The notes: generated from the letters alone by a model not told the origin. 64,000 nt of DNA from DASSQJ01 sp963773655 (GCA_963773655.1 CAVZBX010000001.1:372001-436000); one strand, 5' to 3'; shown: positions 54,011 through 63,074, counted from the stretch's first letter. Numbers and translations: made by a program.

Positions 54011-55300
54011 CTAGAGGAGGCCCTGGCGCTTGAGGGCGAGGTAGTGGTCGGCGAGGCGCACCGGCAGCTCGTCCGGCGGCGCGTCGAGGACGTCGACGCC
54101 CAGCCGGCCGAGGGCCTCCGCCGTCGCCGCCCGCCGGCTCGTCGTGCGCTCGGCCGCCGCGGCGCCCCACACCGCGCGAGAGCCGTCGCGGTCGGCGCGC
54201 ATCGCGTCGACGGCGGGGTCGGACACCGACGCGACCACGACCCGGTGGTGGGCCACCAGCGCCGGGAGGACGGGCAGCAACCCCTCCTCGACGGCGGCGG
54301 GCTCGAGCGGGGTGAGCAGGACGACGAGCGAGCGATGGGTGGACCGTGCCACCTCGGCGGCCAGCACCGCCCAGTCGGCCTCGACGAGGTGCGCGTCGAC
54401 CGGTGCGAGGGTGCTGATGACGTCGTGGAGCAGGGCCGCCCGGTCGGCCCCGGTGACGCGCGCGTGCACCCGCCGGTCGCCGGCGACGACGAGGACCCGG
54501 TCGTGGGCGTGGCCGGCGAGCGCGGTGAGCAGCAGCGCGGCGTCCATCGCGGCGTCGAGGCGAGGGGCGTCGCCGACCCGGCCCGCGCTGGTGCGCCCGG
54601 TGTCGACGACGACGACGATCCGGCGGTGCTGCTCGGGCTGCCAGGTGCGCACGACGAGGGCGCGGCGCCGGGCCGTGGCCCGCCAGTCGATGGAGCGCAC
54701 GTCGTCGCCCTCGACGTAGTCGCGCAGGCTGTCGAACTCGGTGCCCTGGCCCCGGGTGCGCACCGCCGCGCGGCCGTCGAGCTCGCGCAGCACGGCCAGC
54801 CGGCTGGGGAGGTGCTTGCGGGAGGGGAACGGATGGAGCACCCGCAGCCGGCCGGGCACCTCCACCGACCGCTGCCGCCCGGCCAGCCGCAGCGGGCCGA
54901 GCAGCCGCAGCGTCACCCGGTCGGCGTGGCGGTCGCCGCGTCGGGTGGGCGTGAGCGTGGTGGTGAACCGGCGCCGCTCGCCGGCCGGTACCTCGATGGT
55001 CCGGCGGGTCGGGGCGGCGCCGGCCGACGGCGGCCAGCCGTCGCGGAACATCCCGCGGACGGTGCGCGACCCGGGGTTCTCCACGACCACGGAGGTGGTG
55101 GCCGACTCGCCGAGACGCACCTGCTCGGCCCCCTCCCGGGTGAGCACCATGGCCGTCGGCGAGGCCGCGAGGGCCAGGTCGACGCCGACGAGCACCAGGA
55201 CGAGCGCAAGCCACGGCAGCACCAGCCCGGCATCCGGCCAGAGGATGACGAGCGGGATGCCGAGCAGCACGAGCGCCGCGGCGCGCGTCGTCAGGGCCAT
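54011..55300 (-). CDS. DUF58 domain protein (vWA-like)
   Basis: 429 aa from ATG 55300. Two N-terminal membrane helices (about 5-50), a beta-sandwich segment, then the DUF58 core TEFDSLRDYVEGDDVRSIDW (about residue 195), followed by a vWA/MIDAS-like region VVVDTGRTSAG. The start shares one base with the moxR stop. DUF58 proteins are the usual clients of MoxR AAA+ ATPases; the pair is thought to act as a chaperone/assembly system for envelope or redox complexes. Confidence 0.88.
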   Translation of the reverse strand: MALTTRAAALVLLGIPLVILWPDAGLVLPWLALVLVLVGVDLALAASPTAMVLTREGAEQVRLGESATTSVVVENPGSRTVRGMFRDGWPPSAGAAPTRRTIEVPAGERRRFTTTLTPTRRGDRHADRVTLRLLGPLRLAGRQRSVEVPGRLRVLHPFPSRKHLPSRLAVLRELDGRAAVRTRGQGTEFDSLRDYVEGDDVRSIDWRATARRRALVVRTWQPEQHRRIVVVVDTGRTSAGRVGDAPRLDAAMDAALLLTALAGHAHDRVLVVAGDRRVHARVTGADRAALLHDVISTLAPVDAHLVEADWAVLAAEVARSTHRSLVVLLTPLEPAAVEEGLLPVLPALVAHHRVVVASVSDPAVDAMRADRDGSRAVWGAAAAERTTSRRAATAEALGRLGVDVLDAPPDELPVRLADHYLALKRQGLL

Positions 55301-56412
55301 CAGCGGGGGACGGGCACCGAGGCGAGGACCGAGTGCAGCACCGAGGTGACCGACGTGCCCTCGAGCTCGGCCTCGGGCCGGAGCATGAGCCGGTGGGCCA
55401 GGGTCGCGACGGCGAGGGCCTTGACGTCGTCCGGGGTGACGTAGCCACGGCCGCTCAGCCAGGCCCAGGCCCGGCTCGTCGCGAGCAGCGCGGTGGCGCC
55501 GCGCGGGGAGACGCCCAGGGCCAGTGAGGGCGAGACCCGCGTGGCCCGTGCGATGTCGACGACGTAGCCGATGACCTCCGGCCCGACCTCCACCTCGCGG
55601 ACGGCGGCGGTGCCGGCCGCGATGTCGGAGGCCGCGGCCACGGCCCGGATGCCGGCGGCGGCCAGGTCGCGCGGGTCGAACCCGTCGGCGTGCCGGCGCA
55701 GCACCGCGACCTCGTCGTCGCGCGCCGGCACGTCGAGGACGACCTTGAGGAGGAACCGGTCGAGCTGGGCCTCCGGGAGCGGGTAGGTGCCCTCGTACTC
55801 GACCGGGTTCTGGGTGGCCGCCACGAGGAAGGGGGCGGGGAGGGCGTGCGGTGCACCCTCGACCGAGACCTGCCGCTCCTCCATCGCCTCGAGCAGGGCC
55901 GACTGCGTCTTCGGCGGCGTCCGGTTGATCTCGTCGGCGAGGAGCAGGTTGGTGAAGACCGGGCCCTGCCGGAAGGCGAACTCGCTGCGGGCGGCGTCGA
56001 ACACGAGGGAGCCGGTGAGGTCACCGGGCATCAGGTCGGGGGTGAACTGCACCCGCTTGGTGTCGACGTCGAGGGCGGCGGCGAGGGCCCGCACGAGCAG
56101 CGTCTTGGCGACGCCGGGCACGCCCTCGAGCAGGATGTGGCCACGGCACAGCAGCGCCACGAGCAGGCCGGCGACGGCGGCGTCCTGGCCGACGACGGCC
56201 TTGGCCACCTCGTCGCGCACCCGCACGAGGGCGGCGCGGGCGTCAACGGCGGGCGGGTCACCGGCCCGGGTGCCGCCGGTGGGGGTGGTGCCGGTCCCGG
56301 TGTCCCCGGTGGGGGCGTCGCCGGAGCGGGCGGCACCGCGCGGGTCGGCCCCGGTGGCCGTGGTGCCGGCGGGCTGGGGGCCGGCGCTGGGGGTGTCGAT
56401 GTTCTCGGTCAT
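55300..56412 (-). CDS. MoxR-family AAA+ ATPase
   Basis: 370 aa from ATG 56412; a low-complexity Gly/Thr/Pro-rich head of about 55 residues is followed by AAA+ motifs: Walker A LEGVPGVAKTLL (about 98), Walker B LLADEINRTPPKTQSALLEA (about 165), sensor 1 VAATQNPVEYEGTYPLPEA, and the lid with sensor 2 GVSPRGATALL. It overlaps the DUF4350 stop by 4 bases and the DUF58 start by one, so MoxR levels are tied to both. Confidence 0.93.
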   Translation of the reverse strand: MTENIDTPSAGPQPAGTTATGADPRGAARSGDAPTGDTGTGTTPTGGTRAGDPPAVDARAALVRVRDEVAKAVVGQDAAVAGLLVALLCRGHILLEGVPGVAKTLLVRALAAALDVDTKRVQFTPDLMPGDLTGSLVFDAARSEFAFRQGPVFTNLLLADEINRTPPKTQSALLEAMEERQVSVEGAPHALPAPFLVAATQNPVEYEGTYPLPEAQLDRFLLKVVLDVPARDDEVAVLRRHADGFDPRDLAAAGIRAVAAASDIAAGTAAVREVEVGPEVIGYVVDIARATRVSPSLALGVSPRGATALLATSRAWAWLSGRGYVTPDDVKALAVATLAHRLMLRPEAELEGTSVTSVLHSVLASVPVPR

Positions 56413-57668
56413 GGCCTCCGGGCCTTCTCCTCGAGGTGGGCGAGCTGCTGGGCGAGCTGGACGAGCCCCGCGTCGTCGGTGGGCGCCGCACCGAGCAGGA
56501 GCCACTCGACGTCCCGGACGGCGACGCCGGTGGCGTCGGCGACGGCGGCCACCAGGGTGGTGGCCGGCCCCGACGGTGGAAGGCCGAGCCGCGCGGCGAG
56601 CCGGGCAGTGGTGCCGCGGCGGAGCACGGCGGCTGCACGGCCCCGGTCCCGGGCCGCGCGGTAGAGCTCGGCCCGGCTCTCGGTGGTCTCGGCGGCGCGG
56701 ACGACGACCGGCAGCGGCTCCGGGACCAGCCGCCCGAGCCGGCGGCCCCGGGCCACCCCGAGGACGACGACGCCGACGCCGAGCAGGAAGAGGACGGAGC
56801 CCAGCCACGGCGGCCACACCGACTCGTCGTCGGGCGCGGGGTTCGCGGCGAGGTCGACGGCGGTGGGGTGGAACCAGACCAGCCGCGGGGAGCCGCCGAG
56901 CAGGCGCACCATGAGGCCGGCGTCGTCGGCCTCGGTGATGAAGCGGTTCGTCGCGGCGTCGGGTGCGCCGACCACGGTGAGTGGTGCCCGCACCGCGGTC
57001 GGGGGCAGGTCGACCACCGTGTACCCAGCGGCCTGCTCCCCGGCCCCGGGCTCCTCCTGGCCCCCCGACGGGAAGCAGGCGGTGGCACCGTCGGGGAGGG
57101 GCCCGTCCTCCGGGAGGATCGTCCACGAGGCCCGGGTCAGCCGGTCGCCGTCGTCGGACCAGGGGGCCGAGCACCCGGGGAGGGGGTCGGCGTAGGCGCG
57201 CTCGACGCGCAGACCGAGGTCGAGCTCGGCGAGCACCCCGGGGGCGGCGTCGAGGAGGACCAGCCGGTCGACGCCCGCCGTGCCGTCGACCACCTGGCGC
57301 GCCGACGTGCTCGTCAGCAGGTCGGAGTTGCCGACGACGACCGTCGTCCCGGCTCCGCCGGCGGCCACCGTCTCGACCACCTCCGCCGAGGTGCCGACGA
57401 CGTCGACCTCGATGCCCCGGGCGCGGAGCACCTCGACCAGCGCCCGCGTGCCGCCGGTGCCCGTGCCATCCGGGTGGAGGTACTCGTCGGGTGCGGGGCG
57501 CCCCGCCGCGAGAGCGAGGAGCACGCCTCCCAGGGTCACCGCCACGGTCCAACCGAGCACGGTCAGGACCCGTCGGCGGGTGCCGGGCCGCCGCGCCGCG
57601 GTGTCGGTGTGACCGGGCGACCGGTCGTCGGCCGGCGCCGTGGGTGCGAGGGGGGCGGGGGCGCTCAC
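56409..57668 (-). CDS. DUF4350 domain membrane protein
   Basis: 419 aa from GTG/ATG-type start at 57668. One membrane helix at about 33-55, an extracytoplasmic domain of some 230 residues (HPDGTGTGGTRALVEVLRAR, DRLVLLDAAPGVLAEL), a second helix at about 297-318, and a cytoplasmic tail (TESRAELYRAARDRGRAAAV). The outer domain resembles a ThuA/GATase-like fold used in DUF4350. Conserved partner of MoxR/DUF58/DUF4129. Confidence 0.82.
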   Translation of the reverse strand: MSAPAPLAPTAPADDRSPGHTDTAARRPGTRRRVLTVLGWTVAVTLGGVLLALAAGRPAPDEYLHPDGTGTGGTRALVEVLRARGIEVDVVGTSAEVVETVAAGGAGTTVVVGNSDLLTSTSARQVVDGTAGVDRLVLLDAAPGVLAELDLGLRVERAYADPLPGCSAPWSDDGDRLTRASWTILPEDGPLPDGATACFPSGGQEEPGAGEQAAGYTVVDLPPTAVRAPLTVVGAPDAATNRFITEADDAGLMVRLLGGSPRLVWFHPTAVDLAANPAPDDESVWPPWLGSVLFLLGVGVVVLGVARGRRLGRLVPEPLPVVVRAAETTESRAELYRAARDRGRAAAVLRRGTTARLAARLGLPPSGPATTLVAAVADATGVAVRDVEWLLLGAAPTDDAGLVQLAQQLAHLEEKARRP

Positions 57669-58309
57669 GGAGCCACCGCCGATGACCGGGACGACGGAGC
57701 CGTCACCGGCCTCGTTCCGGCCAGTCGCTCCTCGAGGGCCAGCACGTCGCGGGCCTGCTCCTCCGAGGCGCGGCGGTGGCCGTAGCGGACGGCGTCGAAG
57801 GCGTCGGCTGCGTGCAGCAGGGCCTGCGACTCACCGGGGAAGGGCGTGGCGAGGGCCAGCGCCACCTCGTGGGCGGTGCGTCCGGGTGCGTCGTCGAGGA
57901 CGACCCGCTCGACTCCGCCCCGGGCCACGGCGCGGACGCCGTCGAGCACGGCGTCGTCCCAGTCGCGGCGCTCCGCGGCCGCCCGGGCCCGGGCCCGGAG
58001 CGTGGCGGCATCGACGTCGGGGACGTCGAGGACGCGACCGGGGCCGGCGCCGGACCGGCGCACCTCGCGCCGCAGCACGGTGACGAGCACCAGCGCCAGC
58101 ACGGCCACCACGACGACGATGACGACGGGCAGGAGGACGGCGGGTGCGCCCCCCGCCGGGCTGGCCGACGTCAGCCGGTCGAGCCACTCGAGGAAACGTT
58201 CGGTGAGGCCGGGCTGGGGGTTGTAGACGCCCTTGGCCAGCTCCTCCTCGAGCCAGCGGCGCGCCTCGTCGGAGCTCGGGTCGAGGGGCGCGTCGAGCGG
58301 CAGCGTCAC
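57665..58309 (-). CDS. DUF4129 domain protein
   Basis: 214 aa from GTG 58309, overlapping the neighbouring genes by 4 bases on each side. DEARRWLEEELAKGVYN at the front, one membrane helix (about 60-85), and the cytoplasmic DUF4129 core (RDWDDAVLDGVRAVARG, AHEVALALATPFPGE, YGHRRASEEQARDVL). The domain is related to the C-terminal part of transglutaminase-associated membrane proteins. Same operon as moxR. Confidence 0.85.
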   Translation of the reverse strand: MTLPLDAPLDPSSDEARRWLEEELAKGVYNPQPGLTERFLEWLDRLTSASPAGGAPAVLLPVVIVVVVAVLALVLVTVLRREVRRSGAGPGRVLDVPDVDAATLRARARAAAERRDWDDAVLDGVRAVARGGVERVVLDDAPGRTAHEVALALATPFPGESQALLHAADAFDAVRYGHRRASEEQARDVLALEERLAGTRPVTAPSSRSSAVAP

Positions 58310-59669
58310 GGGCGGGTGAGGGGCCACGGCGGCGGGGCCGCGCCCTGGGCGGTCTGGACGAGCTGGACGTCGAGGCCCTCGCGCCGGATCCGGGTGTCGA
58401 CGTAGAGCAGGGCGTCGACGCCGGCGACGAACGGGGTCGTCAGGGCACCGGTGACCAGGCCGGCGATGCCGGAGGCGACGGCCTGGGCGGCGAACAGGTC
58501 GCCGGTCGTGCCGCCGTCGCCGGTCGTCGCCGCGAGGACGAAGGTCACGACGAAGGAGATGGGGAACGCGATGACGGAGGCGGCGATGCCGACGATGATC
58601 GAGGTGAGCAGCCGGATGCCGAGGAGTCGCCAGAAACCGCCCCGGGTCGGCTCCTCGACGAGCCGCCAGGACCGGCGCAGGCCGCGGAACGCGCCGAGCC
58701 GCTCCAGCACGATGGCCGGCGTGGCGAGCGCCCACTTGGTGCTGAGGTAGAAGAGGAGCAGGACCAGGGCGAGGATGCCGAGGAGGAGCAGCGCGAGACC
58801 CGTGGCGAGGACGACGTCGTCGCCGGTGTTCCCGGCATAGACGAGCAGCGCGATCGGGCCACCGACCAGCACCGCGCCGGCGAGCACGGTGGCGGCGACG
58901 GTGACGAGCACCGCGCCGAGCATGGGCAGCAGCCGGCCCTTCGTGGCGCTCCACGTCTCGCCGAGCCCGACCGTGCGGCCGAGGACGGCCTGGCCCACCA
59001 CCTGGGCGAGGAAGCCCGCGAGGAGGGTGCTCGAGAGCAGCTGGCCGAACGTGGGCAGGTAGAGGCCGAGCAGGCCCAGGCCGAAGCCCGAGGGCAGGAT
59101 GTCGGAGGCGGTGCTCGACGTCCCGTCGAGGGGGGCGCTGCTCAGCGAGGCGAGCCAGGTGCCGAGGGCGGTGGTGGGGAGGAGGAACACGAACGTCGTG
59201 ACGGTGGCGAGCCCGATGGTGGCACCGGGGTTGCCCCGTACGGCCTTGACGACGGCGCCGTAGAGGTCACCGAGGCCCAGGGGGCGTAGCGGGATGATGC
59301 CGGGCCGGAACTCGGCCCCCCGCCAGGGGGAGGACCATCCGGCGCGGGGTCCGCCCGGCCCGGCGTACGGCGGCGGAGGCCCGCCCGGGAACCCCGGTGG
59401 CGGCGGGTACTGGCCCGGGGGGAACGGCGGGTGGCCGGCGGGCGCCGGGAAGGCGCCGGGCGGTGGGGGCGGGCCGCCGACGGGTGCGGGGTAGCTGCCG
59501 GGCGGTGGGGGCGGGCCGCCGACGGGTGCGGGCTGGCCGCCGGGCGGGGGTGGCGTGGCGCTCGGGTGGCGGGCCAGCGGGGCCGGGCGCGGCAGCCGGC
59601 GCCGGGCGCCCGGTCGCGGTCCGGGGCGCCCGACCCGGAGCCCGGTGCGGTCCACGACTGGTCGCTCAC
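58306..59669 (-). CDS. Pro-rich multi-pass membrane protein (GPDPase membrane-domain-like), one frameshift
   Basis: First gene of the MoxR operon. I place the start at GTG 59669 (VSDQSWTAPGSGSGAPDRD); the frame changes once at roughly 59580-59620 and continues in the long frame ending 58306. Residues after the shift form a Gly/Pro-rich cytoplasmic region with repeats (PAPVGGPPPPPG twice), then about six membrane helices typical of the glycerophosphoryl diester phosphodiesterase membrane domain (LGLGDLYGAVVKAVRGNPGA, KWALATPAIVLERLGAFRGL). No catalytic phosphodiesterase domain is present. The N-terminal 25 residues are less certain than the rest. Confidence 0.78.
59456..59539 (-). repeat. Two tandem 42-bp units encoding Pro/Gly repeats
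   Basis: Units 59456-59497 and 59498-59539 are nearly identical and encode 14 residues each of the Pro-rich region of the membrane protein. A typical slippage-prone site. Confidence 0.85.
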
Positions 59670-59770
59670 GTCGTCACCTCACCCCCGATGCAGACACGCC
59701 GTAACCCTAACCGAGAGCCGCCGCACGCCGACGCCGGTCCGAGGCGTCCGCGGCGTCAGTGGCGCCGCGC

Positions 59771-60412
59771 TCAGCCCCGGGCGAGGGCTCGCTCGACCGC
59801 CCGGGCGCGTGCGGGGGCCGCGCCGAGTGCGGTCTGCCGCGCGACGATGCCCGGCTCGTCGCGCATGAGCCCCCAGCCCCGGCGCACGAGCACAGTCGGA
59901 GGCTTGCGGCGTTCCCGCAGGTCGCGCAGCAGGCGGCGGGCGAAGGTGACGGCGGGGCGGTGGTGGATGCACCAGGCGCTGTGCAGCATCCCCTCCTCCT
60001 CCAGTCGGCGCACGATCTCGGCCGCGAAGATGCCCTCGGCGAGGACGAGGTCGTCGGTGCCGGCCACGACCGTGTGCCGACCCACCGCGCGACTTCGTGA
60101 GATGTCGTAGACGGGCATCTCGGTGCGCCCGGTGTCGAGCAGCTCGGCGAGTGCGGTCAGGGCGCGCTCGGCATCCCAGCTGTCGGGGTGGTCCCAGTCG
60201 ACGATGCCGAGCTCGGGGTGGCGCGGCACCGCGGGGTCGTCCTCGTCGCGGTAGAAGTCGTCGAGCCGGAAGACCGGCCATCCCCGGTCACCCCGGAGGC
60301 GCCCGGCGAGCCGCGACTTGCCGGCACCGCTGGGCCCGGCGAGCACGACCACCCGGCGGCGGTCGTCGGGGAGGGCGCGGGCGGGGTCGGAACCCGTCGC
60401 CTGCTCGCCCAC
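59771..60412 (-). CDS. Uridine-kinase-like P-loop protein
   Basis: 213 aa from GTG/ATG-type start at 60412. Walker A LAGPSGAGKSRLAGRL at about residue 24; FRLDDFYRDEDDPAVP and DWDHPDSWDAERAL match the uridine kinase/phosphoribulokinase group, as does the late basic segment RRLLRDLRERRKPP. Substrate could be uridine or another small alcohol; many actinobacterial homologues are annotated only as ATP-binding. It lies 102 bases downstream of the DinB gene at 60424 by only 11 bases of spacing, so the two may be cotranscribed. Confidence 0.82.
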   Translation of the reverse strand: MGEQATGSDPARALPDDRRRVVVLAGPSGAGKSRLAGRLRGDRGWPVFRLDDFYRDEDDPAVPRHPELGIVDWDHPDSWDAERALTALAELLDTGRTEMPVYDISRSRAVGRHTVVAGTDDLVLAEGIFAAEIVRRLEEEGMLHSAWCIHHRPAVTFARRLLRDLRERRKPPTVLVRRGWGLMRDEPGIVARQTALGAAPARARAVERALARG

Positions 60413-60423
60413 GGGAGGTCAGT

Positions 60424-60972
60424 CTACGAGGACTCCGGTGACCACCCGACGTCCCGGCCGGCGAAGGCGGCGAGTGCCGTGTAGGGCTCGGCGCCCTCCG
60501 GCTCGGGCTGCGCCGCCCGGAAGGCCTGCCCCCGGTTCTCGTCGGTCAGGCCGCGGCGCATGAAGGCGCCGCCCCGTTCGGCCACGGCCGGGTCGAGGTC
60601 CGCGGTGTCGCGGCCGAGCGCACGGGCGAGGTCCCAGGTGTGGACGGCGAGCTCCGAGCACTGCCACTCGGCGGGTGCGCCGGCACCGTCACCGGCCTGC
60701 GCCCATGCGGCCAGCAGCGTGTCGGACGCAGCGCGCAGGGCACCGGCCCGGTCCCCCTCGACCCGTGGGGCGGGGGCGGACCAGTCGACGTCCTCGCCGC
60801 GAACGCCGGCGGCGAAGTTGCTCGTCACGTTCGTCACGTGGTCGACGAGGTCGGAGACGGTCCAGTCGTCACAGGGCGTCGGGCGGGCGGCGACTCCGTC
60901 GTCGACCGTGGCGACGAGGTCGACGAGCTGGTCGAGGGCCGTGCTGAGCGTCGTGGTGTCTGCTGCCATCAT
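60424..60972 (-). CDS. TIGR03086-family DinB-like metal-binding protein
   Basis: 182 aa. Four-helix DinB/maleylpyruvate isomerase-N fold: RPTPCDDWTVSDLVDHVTNV with the first metal His, and SELAVHTWDLARALG with the second His motif. TIGR03086 members are confined to Actinobacteria and are assumed to use mycothiol or act as S-transferases. 11 bases upstream of the kinase-like gene on the same strand. Confidence 0.88.
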   Translation of the reverse strand: MMAADTTTLSTALDQLVDLVATVDDGVAARPTPCDDWTVSDLVDHVTNVTSNFAAGVRGEDVDWSAPAPRVEGDRAGALRAASDTLLAAWAQAGDGAGAPAEWQCSELAVHTWDLARALGRDTADLDPAVAERGGAFMRRGLTDENRGQAFRAAQPEPEGAEPYTALAAFAGRDVGWSPESS

Positions 60973-61172
60973 CCGACCGTAGGCCCCGCACCCCCCGGTT
61001 GGTGGGTGTGAGCGAGCCGGCCGGGCTCGGAGGCCGACCGGCCTGGTCGGGTCTCCCTCAGCGCATCTGGCACCGCCAGGCCCGGGTTGTGACGTGTGCT
61101 GGGGCGCACGAACCCCGGCTGGCCCGAGGGTTTCGCCTCGCCCAACGCGCCGCGCGGCATCCCCGCCCCGGA

Positions 61173-61194
61173 GGCCGCCACCTCGGTGGCGGCC
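61173..61194 (-). terminator. Terminator-like hairpin after the small secreted-protein gene
   Basis: Perfect 10-bp arms around a 2-base centre, 25 bases beyond the stop of the gene at 61219-61671. The 245-base gap 60973-61218 holds no gene; part of it (about 61060-61115) looks like a decayed copy of the 72-bp repeat. Confidence 0.65.
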
Positions 61195-61218
61195 CCGCCA
61201 GGGCTCACGAGGATGCGC

Positions 61219-61671
61219 TCAGCCCCTGCTCCTCGGTAGCGGGTTCACCGTGCACACGAACTCGCTGACCACCCCGGTGTCGACCGCGTGCCCGGACGCG
61301 AGACCGGCGTGCACCTCGTCGAGCGCGTCGATGACCCCGTTGCCGTCGAGGTCCGCGGCGGCGAGCAGCGCCTCGTAGTCGTCGACGGCGACGGCGTGCA
61401 CCTGCCAGCGGCCGCCGTTGTAGCCGACGTCCCCGGGGGCGGCCTCGGCGACGCTGCGCTGGTCGGCGAACGCGTAGATGGCGTCGAACGACGAGTCGGG
61501 CGCGCCTGTGTGCGACAGGTCGGTCGGGGTCGCGACGGTGCGATAGAGCACGTGGTCGACGTAGAAGGCAGGTCCGGAGACGCCGGCGGAAGCCGGCGCG
61601 GCGATGGCGGCGGCGGTGACGGCGGTCAGGGCGGCAGCAGCAAGGCTGGTCAATACGCGGTTGCGGGACAT
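61219..61671 (-). CDS. Small secreted protein with EF-hand-like loop
   Basis: 150 aa from ATG 61671, AGGAAGGTG upstream. Sec signal peptide with AxA cleavage near APASAG (about residue 29). The mature chain has one EF-hand/dockerin-like loop, DLDGNGVIDALDEV (about 108-121), with Asp/Asn/Asp at the Ca2+-binding positions, and a single Cys near the C-terminus. I do not recognise a family with known function; a Ca2+-stabilised exoprotein is the simplest reading. Confidence 0.75.
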   Translation of the reverse strand: MSRNRVLTSLAAAALTAVTAAAIAAPASAGVSGPAFYVDHVLYRTVATPTDLSHTGAPDSSFDAIYAFADQRSVAEAAPGDVGYNGGRWQVHAVAVDDYEALLAAADLDGNGVIDALDEVHAGLASGHAVDTGVVSEFVCTVNPLPRSRG

Positions 61672-61684
61672 CGGTCTTCACCTT

Positions 61685-61709
61685 CCTGTCAGCGGCTCTC
61701 GCTGACAGG
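61685..61709 (-). promoter_or_regulatory. Hairpin next to the ribosome-binding site of the secreted-protein gene
   Basis: Perfect 9-bp arms CCTGTCAGC/GCTGACAGG with a 7-base loop. On the minus-strand transcript its second arm ends at GACAGG and runs into AGGAAGGTG, the ribosome site, so folding could tune translation or mRNA stability. Confidence 0.45.
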
Positions 61710-61871
61710 CCGAGTCTTCGCCGGTGGGGACGAGGACTCCATGACACTGTCCTTACGTGGGCATTGCCGGGTGCTTACGGCAGGGTGCGGAACCGGGGAA
61801 GGGCCGCTGCGGGGGAGGAGCAGCGCGGGCGTGACACGGGTGAGCCGCCGGCGTGCATCGGGGTCCGACGT

Positions 61872-61906
61872 CGGCTCAGCGCACCCGTCGGCTCAGCGCA
61901 CCCGTC
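61872..61906. repeat. Partial tandem units of the 72-bp repeat end
   Basis: Two 17-bp units (CGGCTCAGCGCACCCGT at 61872-61888 and 61889-61905) repeat the left terminus of copy B that follows. Gap 61672-62164 (about 490 bases) contains no gene; apart from the hairpin near 61690 it consists largely of these repeats. Confidence 0.85.
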
Positions 61907-61978
61907 GGCTCAGCGCACCCTGCTGCTTCTCGGCGCGGGTTCCGGCGTGCGCTGGGCTGCTGGAACGTGCGCTGAGCC
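61907..61978 (+). repeat. 72-bp palindromic repeat, copy B
   Basis: Exactly 72 bp with perfect 11-bp inverted ends GGCTCAGCGCA/TGCGCTGAGCC and internal GCGGGTTCC and GTGCGCTGGGCTG blocks shared with copies A (inverted) and C. Confidence 0.9.
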
Positions 61979-61991
61979 GGGATGGGCCGGC

Positions 61992-62063
61992 GGCTCAGCG
62001 CACCCTGCTGCTGCTCAGCGTGGGTTCCGACGTGCGCTGGGCTGAACGATCGTGCGCTGAGCC
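61992..62063 (+). repeat. 72-bp palindromic repeat, copy C
   Basis: Same length, ends and orientation as copy B, 13 bases further on; differs internally at about a dozen positions (for example GCTCAGCGTGGGTTCCGAC). The pair forms a BIME-like tandem. Confidence 0.9.
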
Positions 62064-62164
62064 GGAACCGGGGACAGTTCCGGACCGGCGCGCGACCGGA
62101 GAACCCGGTCGGCGGCGGAACCTGCCGGAGGACCGGGGCGGGAAGGGAGCGGGCCGGCCCGGTC

Positions 62165-63074
62165 TCAGCGGCCCTTGGGGTGCCAGACGGTCTTGGTCTC
62201 GAGGAAGGCGGTGAGCCGGGTGAGGTCGGGGGTCGCCTCGAAGTCGGGCTCGACGGCCTCGGCCGCGGCGCCCCCCGGACGCAGCACCCGCTTGAGGTTG
62301 TCGGCGGCCGCCTCCTCCAACGCGGCCCAGTCGACCCCCTCGGCCCCGGCGGCGCCGGTGAGGTCGATGGCGTTGACGTCGCGGTGCGACGCCAGCCACG
62401 GGGCCACCTCGGCCGTGCGGCCGGTGACGACGTTGACGACACCCGCGGGCACGTCGGAGGTGGCGAGGCACTCGGCGAGGTCGATGGCGGGCAGCGGTCG
62501 GAGCTCGCTGGCGAGCACCACGCAGGTGTTGCCCGAGACGATGACCGGCGCCACCACCGAGACCAGCCCGAGCAGGCTCGACCCCTGCGGTGCCAGCACC
62601 GCCACGACCCCGGTGGGCTCCGGCGCGGAGATGTCGAAGTACGGGCCGGCGACCGGGTTGAGCCCGCCGAGCACCTGGGTGTACTTGTCGGACCAGCCGG
62701 CGTACCAGACCCACCGGTCGATCGCCGCGGACACCACGGCCTCGGCGCGGGCCGCGGTGAGGCCCTCGCCGTCGCGGACGTCCTGGACGAGCTGCGCGCG
62801 GCGGCCCTCCATCACCTCGGCGACGCGGTAGAGCACCTGGCCCCGGTTGTACGCCGTGGCACCGGCCCACCCGGGCTGCGCCTTGCGCGCGGCGACGACG
62901 GCGTCGCGGGCGTCCTTGCGCGAGCCCTGCGCCGCGTTCGCGAGGAACCGTGACGTGGTTCGCCGGCCGGTCGGGAGCGGCGTGCACCTCGTAGGAGCGC
63001 CCGCTCTCGCTGCGCGGGAACTTGCCCCCGATGTAGAGCTTGTACGTCTTGCGGACGTCGACCCGCGCGCTCAC
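62165..63074 (-). CDS. Second aldehyde dehydrogenase-family protein, one frameshift
   Basis: About 300 aa from GTG 63074, overlapping the stop of the upstream ALDH by 4 bases. Start DVRKTYKLYIGGKFPRSESG; one base is missing near 62954 (after PANHVT), then RFLANAAQGSRKDARDAVVA and LVSVVAPVIVSGNTCVVLAS, VPAGVVNVVTGRTAE, ending FLETKTVWHPKG. It has the N-terminal NAD-binding half of an ALDH but no catalytic Cys domain, a layout known for the short partner in tandem ALDH pairs beside deoC. Probably a pseudo-subunit. Confidence 0.85.

Noticed and set aside
61872..62063. CRISPR array.
   Set aside because: Repeats are palindromic, directly adjacent or separated by 13 bases without equal-length spacers; no cas genes.
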